Below are positions 35,650 through 43,908 of a stretch of 64,000 nt of DNA, one piece after another (the stretch's first letter is position 1; each line of letters starts with the position of its first letter). Both the position numbers and the translations under genes were made by a program. The DNA is from Paractinoplanes brasiliensis. GTDB taxonomy: Bacteria; Actinomycetota; Actinomycetes; Mycobacteriales; Micromonosporaceae. The notes under the pieces were generated by a model. That model saw nothing but the letters and a program-made list of their open reading frames with translations. It was not told the DNA's origin and did not search any database. The stretch spans positions 2,420,001 to 2,484,000 of the forward strand of contig NZ_SNWR01000001.1 of the NCBI RefSeq assembly GCF_004362215.1. Reading direction: 5' to 3'.

Positions 35650-36084
35650 ATGACCGCGCTTCTCGCACCGCCTGTGGACACCGACGCCTTCACCCGCGCG
35701 CTCTCCTCCGGGCCGATCGGGGCGCCCCTGTCGCCCAGCGTCCTCATCGCCGACGACGATGACGACGTCCGCGACGTGATCGAGTACCGGCTGCAGGTCG
35801 CCGGCTACCGCACGATGACCGCGGACAACGGCCGGTCGGCGCTCAACCTGGCCATCCAGCGCCGCCCTCGCATGATCATCCTGGACGTCACGATGCCGCA
35901 GATCGACGGCCTGACCGTCTGCAACCGCCTGCACGAGAGCCCCGCCACGGCCGGCATCCCGGTCCTGATGATCAGCGACGACGGCCACCCCGCCACGGGC
36001 GCCGACGACTACCTGCCGAAGCCGTTCAGCCCGCACGAGATGCTGCGCCGGGTCAAGGGGCTGCTCCTGTCGGCAGGCAGGTGA
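35650..36084 (+). CDS. Single-domain response regulator (receiver only)
   Basis: 144 aa from ATG 35650, preceded by AGGAGG. A receiver domain follows a ~28-residue leader: VLIADDDDDVRDVIEYRLQV (acidic pocket), MIILDVTMPQIDGL (phospho-acceptor Asp), VLMISDD (Ser in place of the usual Thr/Ser switch) and DDYLPKPFSPHEML (conserved Lys). There is no output domain, so it probably signals by protein-protein contact. No histidine kinase is adjacent. Confidence 0.93.
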   Translation: MTALLAPPVDTDAFTRALSSGPIGAPLSPSVLIADDDDDVRDVIEYRLQVAGYRTMTADNGRSALNLAIQRRPRMIILDVTMPQIDGLTVCNRLHESPATAGIPVLMISDDGHPATGADDYLPKPFSPHEMLRRVKGLLLSAGR

Positions 36085-36234
36085 CATCGGACTCCGGGCG
36101 CCGGGCTGCCCGACCCGCCAAACAGCACCTGGTTTTGTTCGCGAGTTTCGGCGCCAGATGTCGGCAGTGGGTGGAAACCATCTGGCGCACCGATTCGGCA
36201 CCCGCGAGGCTCGTCGCCAAGGACCAGGTGCGGA

Positions 36235-36681
36235 TCAGTGGCGATCCTCCTGGGCGTATCGGTCCAGGGTGGTGGCATACATTCGTGACATCAGCCAGCC
36301 CATGGGGCCGAGATGCAGCAGGAACAGCAGGGGCCTCTGCAGTACGCGCGCGTGGGTGTTGGTCCACTCGACGTGGAGCCGGCTGCCTCCGTCGGCCCCC
36401 GGCGTGATCCGTACGAGTCCGTCGCCGCCGCCCCCGTAGCTGCTCTCCACGACCGTCCAGCGGATGACCGCGGGGTCCGACCAGTCGTAGCGGGCGACCA
36501 CCCAGAACGGTGAGCCGGGAGAGCTCTCCCGCGCGACCGCCCAGGTGTCGCTCTGCTCGCGCAGCTCGTACTTCTTCGGATCGAGGGTGCGGCTCCAGAT
36601 CTGTGCTCGGCGCTCGCTGAAGTCCGTGAAGGCCCGGCGCACCTGCTCGGGTGAGGCTCTCGTGTCGACGTCGAACCGCAT
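36235..36681 (-). CDS. SRPBCC/polyketide-cyclase-like protein
   Basis: 148 aa from ATG 36681 (MRFDVDTRASPEQVRRAFTD). The START/SRPBCC pattern is clear: FDVDTRASPEQVRRAFTDFS, then beta-strands with WAVARESSPGSPFWVVARYD, VIRWTVVESSYGGGGDGLVR and LHVEWTNTHARV, and a long C-terminal helix. A longer frame reaches 36822, but the extra residues do not fit the fold. Ligand unknown. Confidence 0.85.
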   Translation of the reverse strand: MRFDVDTRASPEQVRRAFTDFSERRAQIWSRTLDPKKYELREQSDTWAVARESSPGSPFWVVARYDWSDPAVIRWTVVESSYGGGGDGLVRITPGADGGSRLHVEWTNTHARVLQRPLLFLLHLGPMGWLMSRMYATTLDRYAQEDRH

Positions 36682-37025
36682 CCCACCATCGGAGCACATG
36701 CCGCCAGCGGGGTCCAGCGACTCTACGAGCGAGCCAGCCCCCGCGTGTCCCCGGATGTGCCTGATCCAGCAGGCCGGACTGCGTCGAGCGTCGAGCCTCA
36801 GAACGATCCTTTCGCCAGCCATGATCGGACGCGCGCTCTCCGGCTACCAGAAGCGCGCATCGCCCATCGTTCGTCGTCGCAGCGGAGGGCTACCGAAAGT
36901 GACTGAACGACCGTGCGCCGACCCTCGTCATCGCCTCAGCCATGGTCAACAAGTGGCGCTCGTTCTCACGAACATTCCACCTGCGCCCGAAACCTTCACC
37001 CTGCCCGTCGCCGCCTGGGCCCAGC
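36682..37025. other. Intergenic stretch, no gene seen
   Basis: About 340 bases between two minus-strand genes. No frame shows family-like sequence or a convincing start. No strong hairpin or repeat noticed. Confidence 0.5.
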
Positions 37026-37466
37026 TCAGCCCGCCTCTTTCTCCGGCTCTCTCAGAGGCAGGAACACTCCCTGGTCGGCGCACGCCGACTCCAGCCCGAG
37101 CACGTGGGTGGTCAGCGGCTGCGCATACAGAAGCTTGGCGTCGTCCCCGCTCTGCGACATCCGCCAGACAATGTCCATGACCTTCGTGCCGTGATCGCGG
37201 ATGTCCTCGTGCCGCGACCCGGCGAACACCTGCCGCGCCCGCCGATACTCGGCCTCGGTCATCGCCCCACCGTCCGCCGGATCAACCCGGAACGTCGTGG
37301 ACCCCCCGCGCATTGCCTCGCAGGCGCCCACACCCGAATCGGCCAAGATCATCCCTCGGTCGTACGCCGTCCAGACGCCCCCGCCAAGCACAAGCAAAGC
37401 ACCGGCCAACAGCGCATACGGCCACCGTGGCGCCCGTTCAGCAGGCGGCTGCCCACCATCGTCCAT
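37026..37466 (-). CDS. Small membrane-anchored hypothetical protein
   Basis: 146 aa from ATG 37466, with GGGAG upstream. A short cytoplasmic N-terminus (MDDGGQPPAERAPRWP) precedes a single membrane helix (YALLAGALLVLGGGVWTAYD). The ~105-residue external part contains 'ACEAMRGGSTTFRVDPADGG' and two cysteines that could pair. No known family recognised. The upstream extension of the frame is not protein-like. Confidence 0.7.
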   Translation of the reverse strand: MDDGGQPPAERAPRWPYALLAGALLVLGGGVWTAYDRGMILADSGVGACEAMRGGSTTFRVDPADGGAMTEAEYRRARQVFAGSRHEDIRDHGTKVMDIVWRMSQSGDDAKLLYAQPLTTHVLGLESACADQGVFLPLREPEKEAG

Positions 37467-37567
37467 CGTTGCTCCCAACGCGAAAGCGCCGGATTTCGGC
37501 CGCACCAAGACCCAACGACACTCCCCGGCGCCGCGCAGTCGCCCATCCAGACATTCACGCCCACCGA

Positions 37568-37924
37568 TCAGCCACCCGAGCCCCCCAACTCTGAGGACCG
37601 GATCCAACCGACCCTGTCTTGCAGTCCGCAAAACACCGACCGACTGAACGCGCTCACCGCCCACCACCACCGGCGGGGATCCCAGGCGCCCTCTCCCTCG
37701 ATCACGTCAGCAAAACGTTCGTCCCGGGGACTGGGGCAGACTTCCTCAGGAATGAACCACTCCGGGTTCATCTCCACGCGGTCAGCCCTCAGCGGCCGCC
37801 CGACGAATGCGCCCAGGCACCACCACATCTCCCCGGACTCGAAGCCGCCCACGTAGATCGGCGCCTTCGTCGCCCGCATCCGGCGTAGGTCGGGATGCAC
37901 TGCCTCCCAGCCGGTTGCCACCAT
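37568..37924 (-). CDS. Hypothetical protein, tryptophan-rich
   Basis: About 118 aa if started at ATG 37924 (MVATGWEAVHPDLRRMRATK); the frame runs to 37972. It is rich in Trp (MWWCLGAFVGRP, then DPRRWWWAVSAF), without a membrane helix or known domain. 'AVHPDLRRMRATKAPIYVGG' suggests a compact alpha/beta fold. No ribosome site is obvious, so the start is uncertain. Confidence 0.5.
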   Translation of the reverse strand: MVATGWEAVHPDLRRMRATKAPIYVGGFESGEMWWCLGAFVGRPLRADRVEMNPEWFIPEEVCPSPRDERFADVIEGEGAWDPRRWWWAVSAFSRSVFCGLQDRVGWIRSSELGGSGG

Positions 37925-38002
37925 GGCACGGCCGATGATTGCTCCGTGATGTCGACGTCGGCGAGTGCGCACATGCGGGTGAGCCGACCATCGACATGGC
38001 GC

Positions 38003-38689
38003 CTAGTAGTGGCCCCTGTCCTGGAAGAAGCCCCAAGCGCCGCACGGGGTGTCGTAGCGGCCCTTCACGTAACCCAGGCCCCACTTGATCTGGGTGGCGG
38101 GATTGGTTCTCCAGTCGGCGCCGGCCGAGGCCATCTTTTTGCCGGGCAGAGCCTGCGGGATCCCGTACGCGCCTGAGCTTTTGTTCTCGGCCTTGTAGTT
38201 CCAGCCGCTCTCGTGCTTCCACAGCTTGTCGAGACAGGGGAACTCGGCGATCGGGAAGCCCTTTTCCAGCATCAGCGCGCAGCCGATTTTGCGGCTTCCG
38301 GAGTATTCGTTGCACGAGGAGGGGATGGGGCCGTTGTACGGGACGGGCCCGCCTTGCTCCTCTTTCTTGCGGTCGGCGGCGGCCTTCTTGTCGGCGGCCA
38401 CCTTCGTCTCGAGTTTGTGGGCCCGGCCGGCGGCGGTGCGGGCGGCCGCGGCGGCTTTGGCGGCGGCGGCGCCCTCGGCTTGACGCTGCCAGGCCCGGGC
38501 GGCGGCGTTGCGGCTCTGGTGCTGTTTGAGCAACTGCATGTCGAGGTCGGCCTGCGCGGCGTTCGCGATCGATGTCTCGGCCGGGCGGGACTGCCAGTCC
38601 TGACCCAGGTAGACGCCGCCGATCAGGCCCGCCACCAGTAGTCCGACCGACACGGCGCGTACCGAAACGCGGCTCCACAGCCGATTCAC
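38003..38689 (-). CDS. Secreted or membrane-anchored lytic transglycosylase-like protein
   Basis: 228 aa from GTG 38689, chosen because AAAGGGAC lies just upstream; a TTG at 38707 is in frame. Positively charged start and a hydrophobic signal or anchor (VSVRAVSVGLLVAGLIGGVY), then an alanine/lysine-rich coiled linker. The C-terminal SLT-like domain has CLDKLWKHESGWNYKAENKS with the catalytic Glu of 'HESGWN', SGAYGIPQALPG, and the end GAWGFFQDRGHY. It is probably a peptidoglycan hydrolase of the resuscitation/aggregation-factor type. Confidence 0.88.
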   Translation of the reverse strand: MNRLWSRVSVRAVSVGLLVAGLIGGVYLGQDWQSRPAETSIANAAQADLDMQLLKQHQSRNAAARAWQRQAEGAAAAKAAAAARTAAGRAHKLETKVAADKKAAADRKKEEQGGPVPYNGPIPSSCNEYSGSRKIGCALMLEKGFPIAEFPCLDKLWKHESGWNYKAENKSSGAYGIPQALPGKKMASAGADWRTNPATQIKWGLGYVKGRYDTPCGAWGFFQDRGHY

Positions 38690-38801
38690 GAGCGTCCCTT
38701 TCGCCAACTACCGCCAGAGTTGCTCGGAACACATTGGCGTACCGCGACCGGGAAGGCAACAGTGGTCGGAAAATGACCGCTATGGCGGCGATGATCGGCC
38801 T

Positions 38802-39281
38802 ATGAACATTCCACACGGTAAGCATTCGGTCACTCCCTACGTGGCGGCGAAGGGGGCCGAGCGATTCCTGGCCTTCGTCGAGGCGGCCTTCGCCACCGAG
38901 CCCGCCCGGAAATTCCTCAATCCGGACGGAACCATCGGTCACGGTGAGGTCACCATCGGCAACTCCGCGCTGATGACATTTGACGCGGCGCCGCATTGGC
39001 CGGACATTCCGGCATTGCTGTCAGTCTATGTGGATGACGTCGACGAGACGTTCGCGCGGGCGGTCGAGGCCGGCGCGACAGTGGTGACCGAGCTGTTCAC
39101 GTCGCGCGTCGTCGGCGACCGGGGCGGGCGGCTGCGTGACCCGGTCGGCAACATCTGGTGGGTGCAGACGCACCTGTCCGAGCCCGACCCCAGCGCTTTG
39201 GGGGACCCGGACGAGGCGCGGATCATGGACGCCGCTCAGCGGTCCTTCGCCGACGAGATGGGCCGCCGCGCGAACGTGTAG
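38802..39281 (+). CDS. VOC-family (PhnB-like glyoxalase fold) protein
   Basis: 159 aa from ATG 38802. The opening HSVTPYVAAKGAERFLAFVE, then GEVTIGNSALMTFDAAP, then the second half LSVYVDDVDETFARAVEAGA ending GRLRDPVGNIWWVQTH, is the two-module VOC fold of PhnB/YdcJ-like proteins. The metal ligands of true glyoxalase I are incomplete, so an enzymatic role is uncertain. Its 3' end overlaps a convergent membrane-protein gene by 46 bases. Confidence 0.9.
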   Translation: MNIPHGKHSVTPYVAAKGAERFLAFVEAAFATEPARKFLNPDGTIGHGEVTIGNSALMTFDAAPHWPDIPALLSVYVDDVDETFARAVEAGATVVTELFTSRVVGDRGGRLRDPVGNIWWVQTHLSEPDPSALGDPDEARIMDAAQRSFADEMGRRANV

Positions 39282-39781
39282 CTGAACGAGATGATCCCGT
39301 CGATGACCAGCACGAGTGTCCAGACCCGCAGCACGCCCCACAGGCCCTCGGTGCGGTCCGCGTCGCCGACGAGCAGGGCGAAAAGACCCAGAATCACCAC
39401 CGCGATCCCGTACGCGAGGAGGTGCCGGAGCCACATCCGGCGCTCGTACGCCGCGTGTTCCCGGCCGCCCTTCGGTGGCTTGACCGGCGGTGGTCCGCCC
39501 GCGAACCGGTGGGCGAACCGCTGGTCGGTCCAGGTCAGCATGCGATGACCGAAGGCGACCGACACGCCCAGGTAGACGGCGGCGAGCGCGTGGGCCAGCT
39601 CCGCCTCGCCGCCGCGCCGCAGGTCGACCACCGAGAACGCGAGCAGCGCCACGTCGACCAGCGGCACCGCCAGCAACAGGGCCGCACCCAGCCGCCGCGC
39701 CTTGAGCAGGTAGCGCGCGGCCAGCCCTGCGACGAGCAGGACCCAGAACCCGATCTCGCACGCGACGATCGCGACGATCAT
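39236..39781 (-). CDS. Membrane protein, probable TetR-controlled
   Basis: 181 aa from ATG 39781, with GGGGG upstream. About four to five membrane segments (MIVAIVACEIGFWVLLVAG, GAALLLAVPLVDVALLAFSV, YGIAVVILGLFALLVG, VWTLVLVIDGIISFSYTF). Similar proteins occur in actinobacteria as uncharacterised integral membrane proteins. It is read divergently from a TetR regulator across a pair of operator-like palindromes, so it is the likely target. Confidence 0.82.
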   Translation of the reverse strand: MIVAIVACEIGFWVLLVAGLAARYLLKARRLGAALLLAVPLVDVALLAFSVVDLRRGGEAELAHALAAVYLGVSVAFGHRMLTWTDQRFAHRFAGGPPPVKPPKGGREHAAYERRMWLRHLLAYGIAVVILGLFALLVGDADRTEGLWGVLRVWTLVLVIDGIISFSYTFARRPISSAKDR

Positions 39782-39808
39782 GACAACCCCCGTACGTCCA
39801 TCTGGAAA

Positions 39809-39847
39809 TAACACGGTCGTGCTAGAACCTTTGTAACACGGTCGTGC
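39809..39847. promoter_or_regulatory. Duplicated TetR-type operator
   Basis: The 14-mer TAACACGGTCGTGC occurs at 39809-39822 and 39834-39847, 25 bp apart. Each contains the near-palindrome CACG-GT-CGTG. The second copy covers the first possible GTG of the TetR gene. Confidence 0.7.
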
Positions 39848-40425
39848 GACCATCAGTCGTGCCCAAAGTCGTCGACCATGCCGTACGCCGTAAGGAACTG
39901 GCCGCCGCGGTCGGGCGGGTGATCGCGCGCGACGGCGTCGGCGAGGTCTCGATCCGCACTGTCGCCGCCGAGTCGGGTTGGTCCTCCGGCGCGCTCCGGC
40001 ACTACTTCAAGACCCGCGGCGAGCTCCTGGCCTTCGCCTGCGAGCAGGTCATCGACGAGGTCACCCAGCGCATCGAGCAGAAAAGACCGGCCGGCGGCGT
40101 ACGGGAAGCGGTCATGGAGATCTTGCTGGAGACCATGCCCGTAGACGGTCGGCGAAAGACCGAGTCGACGATCGCCTTCTCGTTCGTCGCGCTCGGCCTC
40201 GGCGATCCGGCGCTGGCTCGGGTGCAGAAAAGGCACTTCACCCAGATGTACGAGTTGTGTCTGCGGCTCGCACCACACCTGAACCCGGACGGGGACGTCG
40301 AGGGCGTCGCGCGGCGCCTGCACGCCATGGTCGACGGGCTGACCGTGCACGTGCTCGCCGGCCATCTCACCCCCGCCGAGATGCAGCGGCAGCTGGGCGG
40401 CTACCTCGACGAGCTCATGGCTTGA
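39844..40425 (+). CDS. TetR-family transcriptional regulator
   Basis: 193 aa from GTG 39844, or 188 aa from GTG 39859, which is more plausible because the first GTG sits inside an operator copy. The HTH is typical (RRKELAAAVGRVIARDGVGE, then SIRTVAAESGWSSGALRHYF, then KTRGELLAFA). The C-terminal domain is helical and resembles the TetR_C_6/BetI group. It probably represses itself and the divergent membrane-protein gene. Its end overlaps the convergent methyltransferase gene by 11 bases. Confidence 0.93.
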   Translation: MRPSVVPKVVDHAVRRKELAAAVGRVIARDGVGEVSIRTVAAESGWSSGALRHYFKTRGELLAFACEQVIDEVTQRIEQKRPAGGVREAVMEILLETMPVDGRRKTESTIAFSFVALGLGDPALARVQKRHFTQMYELCLRLAPHLNPDGDVEGVARRLHAMVDGLTVHVLAGHLTPAEMQRQLGGYLDELMA

Positions 40426-41146
40426 CCCACGTGGCGATGATCTTGCTGCTGTCGTCGGTGAACGGCGTACGCGCCCACGAGTCCCAGCGGTGCTCGGGCC
40501 GCAACCCCGCTATCCGCGCCATCAGATCCATCTCGGCGGGCCATAGGTAGCGGAACGGCACCGACCAGAACTCGCCGCGGCCGTCCTCGTGGAGTGTCAC
40601 ATAATTCGAGGCCATGGCCTGCGTGGCCACCTCGTAGCTGTCGAAACCCCACCGGCCGGGCGTGACCGTGAACGGCACCACCGTCTGACCGGCCGGCAGT
40701 TTCCGCAGCTCGGGAACCATGACCTCGACCAGGAACCGGCCACCCGGCCGCAGCTGCGCGGCGGCGTTGACGAAACACTCGACCTGCGCGTCCTGCGTCG
40801 TCACGTTCATGATCGTGTTGAAGACGAGGTAGACCAGGTCGAAGCCGCTCCCGACCCGGGTCGTCGTGAAGTCGCCGATCGCGGCCTCGATGCCGGGGTT
40901 CTTGTCGTGCAGGCGGGCGACCATGGCGCGGGACATGTCGACGCCGCTCACCGCGACGCCGCGTTCGGCCAGCGGCACGGCGACACGCCCGGTGCCGATG
41001 GCGAACTCGAGCGCCCGCCCGCCCCCAGCAAGATCAACCAGGACGTCGGCGGTCTGCGCGATGACGACCGGGTCGAACTCGGCGCCGGTCGCGTCGTCAT
41101 ACGTACGGGCGACAGGCTCGCCGAAGTAACCGTCCGGGTCGTCCAC
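40415..41146 (-). CDS. Class I SAM-dependent methyltransferase
   Basis: 243 aa, GTG start. SAM-binding motif I is ALEFAIGTGRVAVPLAERG, motif II is VSGVDMSRAMVARL, and the post-II region is GIEAAIGDFTTTRVGSGFDL, then YLVFNTIMNV. The C-terminal domain is beta-rich. The substrate is unknown. It begins 13 bases after the mtnP stop on the same strand, so the two are probably co-transcribed and may both relate to SAM/MTA metabolism. Confidence 0.9.
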   Translation of the reverse strand: MDDPDGYFGEPVARTYDDATGAEFDPVVIAQTADVLVDLAGGGRALEFAIGTGRVAVPLAERGVAVSGVDMSRAMVARLHDKNPGIEAAIGDFTTTRVGSGFDLVYLVFNTIMNVTTQDAQVECFVNAAAQLRPGGRFLVEVMVPELRKLPAGQTVVPFTVTPGRWGFDSYEVATQAMASNYVTLHEDGRGEFWSVPFRYLWPAEMDLMARIAGLRPEHRWDSWARTPFTDDSSKIIATWVKP

Positions 41147-41159
41147 GGGGCAGAGCCCC

Positions 41160-41957
41160 CTACGGCAGCTCGATGGGCAGCTTCAGGCCGTCGAGGGCCG
41201 ACGCGCACGGGCACGTCCGCTCCTGCGGCAACCGGGTCACAGCATCCAGCAGGACATCCCGCAGCCGCGACGTATTTTCCGCGAACACCCGGAACACCTC
41301 CTCCTGGGTGACGCCGTGATCGCCGTCGACCCCCGCGTCGAGGTCGGTGACCAGGGCGATCGAGGTGTAGCAGAGGCCCAGCTCACGGGCCAGCACCGCC
41401 TCGGGATGGCCGGTCATGTTGACGACCGCGCCGCCGATCGAGGTGAACCAGCGCGACTCGGCCCGGGTCGAGAACCGGGGGCCCTCGACCACGACCATCG
41501 TGCCGCCGTCGACCGGGGCCACCGGCTCGGCCGCGGCCAGCACGGCGCGCCGGCCGTCCGGGCAGTACGGGTCGGCGAAGTTCACGTGCACGGCGCCGGA
41601 GTCGTAGTACGTCTGCGCGCGTCCGCTCGTACGGTCGATCAGCTGGTCGGGCACCACGAACGTGCCCGGGCCCAGCTCGGGACGCAGGCCACCGACGGCG
41701 CAGGGTGCGACGACCTGGCGTACGCCCAAAGCGCGAAGCGCCCAAAGATTGGCCTGATAGGGAATCTTGTGCGGCGGGTAGCGATGATCGCGCCCGTGCC
41801 GCGGCAGGAACGCCACGCGGCGGTCACCCACCCGGGCGACGGTGATCGGATCGGAGGGGTCACCGTAGGGCGTGGACACCTGGTGCTCGGAGGCGTCGTC
41901 CAGTAGGGCGTACAGCCCCGATCCGCCGATGACGCCGATCTCGGCCGCTGGGTTCAT
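41160..41957 (-). CDS. mtnP: S-methyl-5'-thioadenosine phosphorylase
   Basis: 265 aa, ATG start. PNP/MTAP family: IGVIGGSGLYALLDDA at the N-terminus (phosphate-binding GGSG), FLPRHGRDHRYPPHKIPYQA, VVVEGPRFSTRAESRWFTSI and VVNMTGHPEAVLARELGLCY (purine-site Met/Asn region), then TDLDAG. It cleaves MTA, a by-product of polyamine synthesis and other SAM reactions, to adenine and methylthioribose-1-phosphate. Discrimination from MTI phosphorylase is not certain by eye. Confidence 0.93.
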   Translation of the reverse strand: MNPAAEIGVIGGSGLYALLDDASEHQVSTPYGDPSDPITVARVGDRRVAFLPRHGRDHRYPPHKIPYQANLWALRALGVRQVVAPCAVGGLRPELGPGTFVVPDQLIDRTSGRAQTYYDSGAVHVNFADPYCPDGRRAVLAAAEPVAPVDGGTMVVVEGPRFSTRAESRWFTSIGGAVVNMTGHPEAVLARELGLCYTSIALVTDLDAGVDGDHGVTQEEVFRVFAENTSRLRDVLLDAVTRLPQERTCPCASALDGLKLPIELP

Positions 41958-42060
41958 GGGCAGACCTTATCGGGGGCCGGAATCTCGGGCTAATGTGCGT
42001 TCATGGCGTTGCTGGGGACGGCGAATGTATAGCGAGGGCCAGCGGATCGGAGGCCGGTCG

Positions 42061-42618
42061 ATGGAGTCGATGACCGGCCGGCTCCTGGTGGCGACACCCA
42101 CCCTCAAAGATCCGAACTTCGACCGTACGGTCGTGCTGCTCGTCGCCCACGAGACGGGCGGCGCCCTCGGCGTGGTGCTGAACCGCGCGACCGAGGTCCC
42201 GGTGGCCGACGTGCTCGGCGGCTGGGGCGAACTGGCCGGCGACCCCGCCGTGCTCTTCGAGGGCGGCCCGGTGCAGCCCGAGTCGGCGATCTGCCTGGCC
42301 CGCACCCGCCCCGAGGTCAAGAAACGGATCTCCGGCTTCCACCAGGTCTCCGGCGCCGTGGGCACGGTCGACCTGTCCGCCGACCCGGAAAGGCTGCGCG
42401 AAAGCGTCTCCGGCATCCGGGTCTTCGCGGGCTACTCCGGGTGGTCCGCGGGCCAGCTCGAAGACGAAATCTCCTCCGGCTCCTGGTTCCTGCTGGACGC
42501 CCTGCCCGGCGACCCGTTCATGACCCGCCCCGACGACCTGTGGGCCATGGTCCTGCGCCGCCAGGGCGACATCCTGGCCGCCGTGGCCCACTTCCCGCCG
42601 GATCCGGCCCTGAACTGA
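42061..42618 (+). CDS. YqgE/AlgH-family protein
   Basis: 185 aa from ATG 42061, with GGAGG upstream. Signature GRLLVATPTLKDPNFDRTVV, then LLVAHETGGALGVVLNRATE and VLFEGGPVQPESAICLAR; the conserved RVFAGYSGWSAGQLEDEI closes the family motif. The protein is cytosolic with unknown biochemical activity. In-frame sequence upstream of the ATG covers the mtnP start and was excluded. Confidence 0.95.
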   Translation: MESMTGRLLVATPTLKDPNFDRTVVLLVAHETGGALGVVLNRATEVPVADVLGGWGELAGDPAVLFEGGPVQPESAICLARTRPEVKKRISGFHQVSGAVGTVDLSADPERLRESVSGIRVFAGYSGWSAGQLEDEISSGSWFLLDALPGDPFMTRPDDLWAMVLRRQGDILAAVAHFPPDPALN

Positions 42619-42688
42619 GGGGGTCCCTTCGGGGGCGGTTCGAAGGTGTGTAGTATTTCCTCCGTGCCCGGGCGACCGGGGATGGCAA

Positions 42689-42761
42689 GGGGCTGTGGCG
42701 CAGCTGGTAGCGCACCACACTGGCAGTGTGGGGGTCAGGGGTTCGAGTCCCCTCAGCTCCA
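42689..42761 (+). tRNA. tRNA-Ala (anticodon GGC)
   Basis: A 73-base cloverleaf. Acceptor GGGGCTG pairs with CAGCTCC; D-arm GCGC-AGCTGGTA-GCGC; anticodon stem CCACA/TGTGG with loop CTGGCAG (anticodon GGC); T-arm AGGGG-TTCGAGT-CCCCT; discriminator A. CCA is not encoded. Eroded gene fragments follow for about 600 bases, consistent with a tRNA-linked insertion hotspot. Confidence 0.97.
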
Positions 42762-42869
42762 CGATATGGCATTCACGAAGAATGACCATTTCGTGATGCT
42801 CGCGATACGTCGCTTGAGCTGCGGAAACGCGTCGAAGGGCAGGTTGCGCCCTGCCTCCGAATGCCGATT

Positions 42870-43073
42870 TCACTCGCCCAGCAGGTATGACACGTCGGCC
42901 TTTGGATTGCGCGAGGATTCGCTGAGACCGGTGACGATGACGTGCTGCGCCGTGGGGCTTGAGTCGACCACGAAGAAGGCCGGCTCTGTTCGTTGGCGTG
43001 GTTGAGCCCCGCCGAACAGCACGCCCAAAGCGCTGGAGTCCAGAAAGCGCAGGTCGGCCTGGTCGACCCGCAC
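42870..43073 (-). pseudogene. STAS-domain remnant (anti-sigma-factor antagonist fragment)
   Basis: The minus-strand frame reads VDQADLRFLDSSALGVLFGG, then AFFVVDSSPTAQHVIVTGLS. This is the C-terminal two-thirds of a STAS domain with the phosphorylatable serine region (FLDSSAL). The N-terminal strand and helix are missing, no start is credible, and the frame just upstream is disrupted, so this is a decayed fragment. Confidence 0.65.
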
Positions 43074-43094
43074 CCCGCGGTGACGTTGAACGGC

Positions 43095-43300
43095 CTAAGG
43101 GTCCGTGACCGGTGACGGTTCGTCGAGATGCGGATCGGTGGTGGTGCGGGGCAGCCCGACGAGGGCTCGATACGCGCCGGTCAGCGCTCGTACCCGCAGT
43201 TCGGGGCCTTCGAGGCCGATGACCATCAGCGGCCTCGTCGGATACCCGGTAGACGAGCTCCACGTCGCCGGCCGCCCGCTGGGTGTCGCCGGACCCATCG
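43095..43300 (-). pseudogene. PAS-like sensor fragment
   Basis: The minus-strand frame contains PTRPLMVIGLEGPELRVRAL, then TGAYRALVGLPRTTT, like the first strands of a PAS domain from a SpoIIE- or kinase-type sensor. It ends after ~70 codons; another frame (DVELVYRVSDEA) seems to hold a further piece, suggesting frameshift decay. It lies directly behind the STAS fragment. Confidence 0.4.
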
Positions 43301-43395
43301 CTGGCACAGTCCCGTAAAGCGGATTGCTGGCAAGCGGGCGGTGTAGTCCTGGATGGTGACCTTGTCCTGCCGGTTCGCGACCGCTTGCGTGGCGG

Positions 43396-43812
43396 TCAGG
43401 ATCCGGTCGTTGCGGCGCGCTCGCGGTTGGCGCGGATCTCGTCGTGGTGGTCGGCGGCCCAGCCGATCAGCGAGGTGACGATCTCGTGCAGGCCGCGGCC
43501 CAGCGGGGCGAGGGTGTACTCGACGCGCGGCGGGACCTCCGCGTAGGCGGCACGGGTGATCAGCCCGTCCTCTGCGAGTTGGCGCAGGGTGAGGCTGAGC
43601 ATGCGCTGTGAGATGCCGGGGACCTGCCGTTGCAGGTCGGTGTAGCGCAGCGGTCCGGGCTCCAGGACCGCGATGATCAGCAGGCTCCACTTGTCGCCGA
43701 CACGGTCGAGGGTCTCGCGGATGAACCCCATGTGCTCGGCCGGGATGGCCGCGCACGGCCCGATCGCTGCCGCCGTCACCTCTGCTTCGTCGACCATCTT
43801 CATGACGCACAT
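43396..43812 (-). CDS. HxlR-family transcriptional regulator
   Basis: 138 aa; ATG 43812 or ATG 43803. Winged helix with IRETLDRVGDKWSLLIIAVL ('lLGgKWtllIL'-like), RYTDLQRQVPGISQRMLSLT, and LRQLAEDGLITRAAYAEVPP followed by RVEYTLAPLGRGL, all diagnostic of HxlR. It has one N-terminal Cys (GPCAAIPAEHM), often redox-reactive in this family. It is divergent from a DsbA-like oxidoreductase gene that it probably controls. Confidence 0.94.
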   Translation of the reverse strand: MCVMKMVDEAEVTAAAIGPCAAIPAEHMGFIRETLDRVGDKWSLLIIAVLEPGPLRYTDLQRQVPGISQRMLSLTLRQLAEDGLITRAAYAEVPPRVEYTLAPLGRGLHEIVTSLIGWAADHHDEIRANRERAATTGS

Positions 43813-43908
43813 TCCTCTCCGCCACGCACACGAATGTGCCTTTTGTAGCGCCTCCCATACTGGCCTATCGTTGCGTTACGAACAAGTCGTTGGAAATGGA
43901 GCTGTGTG

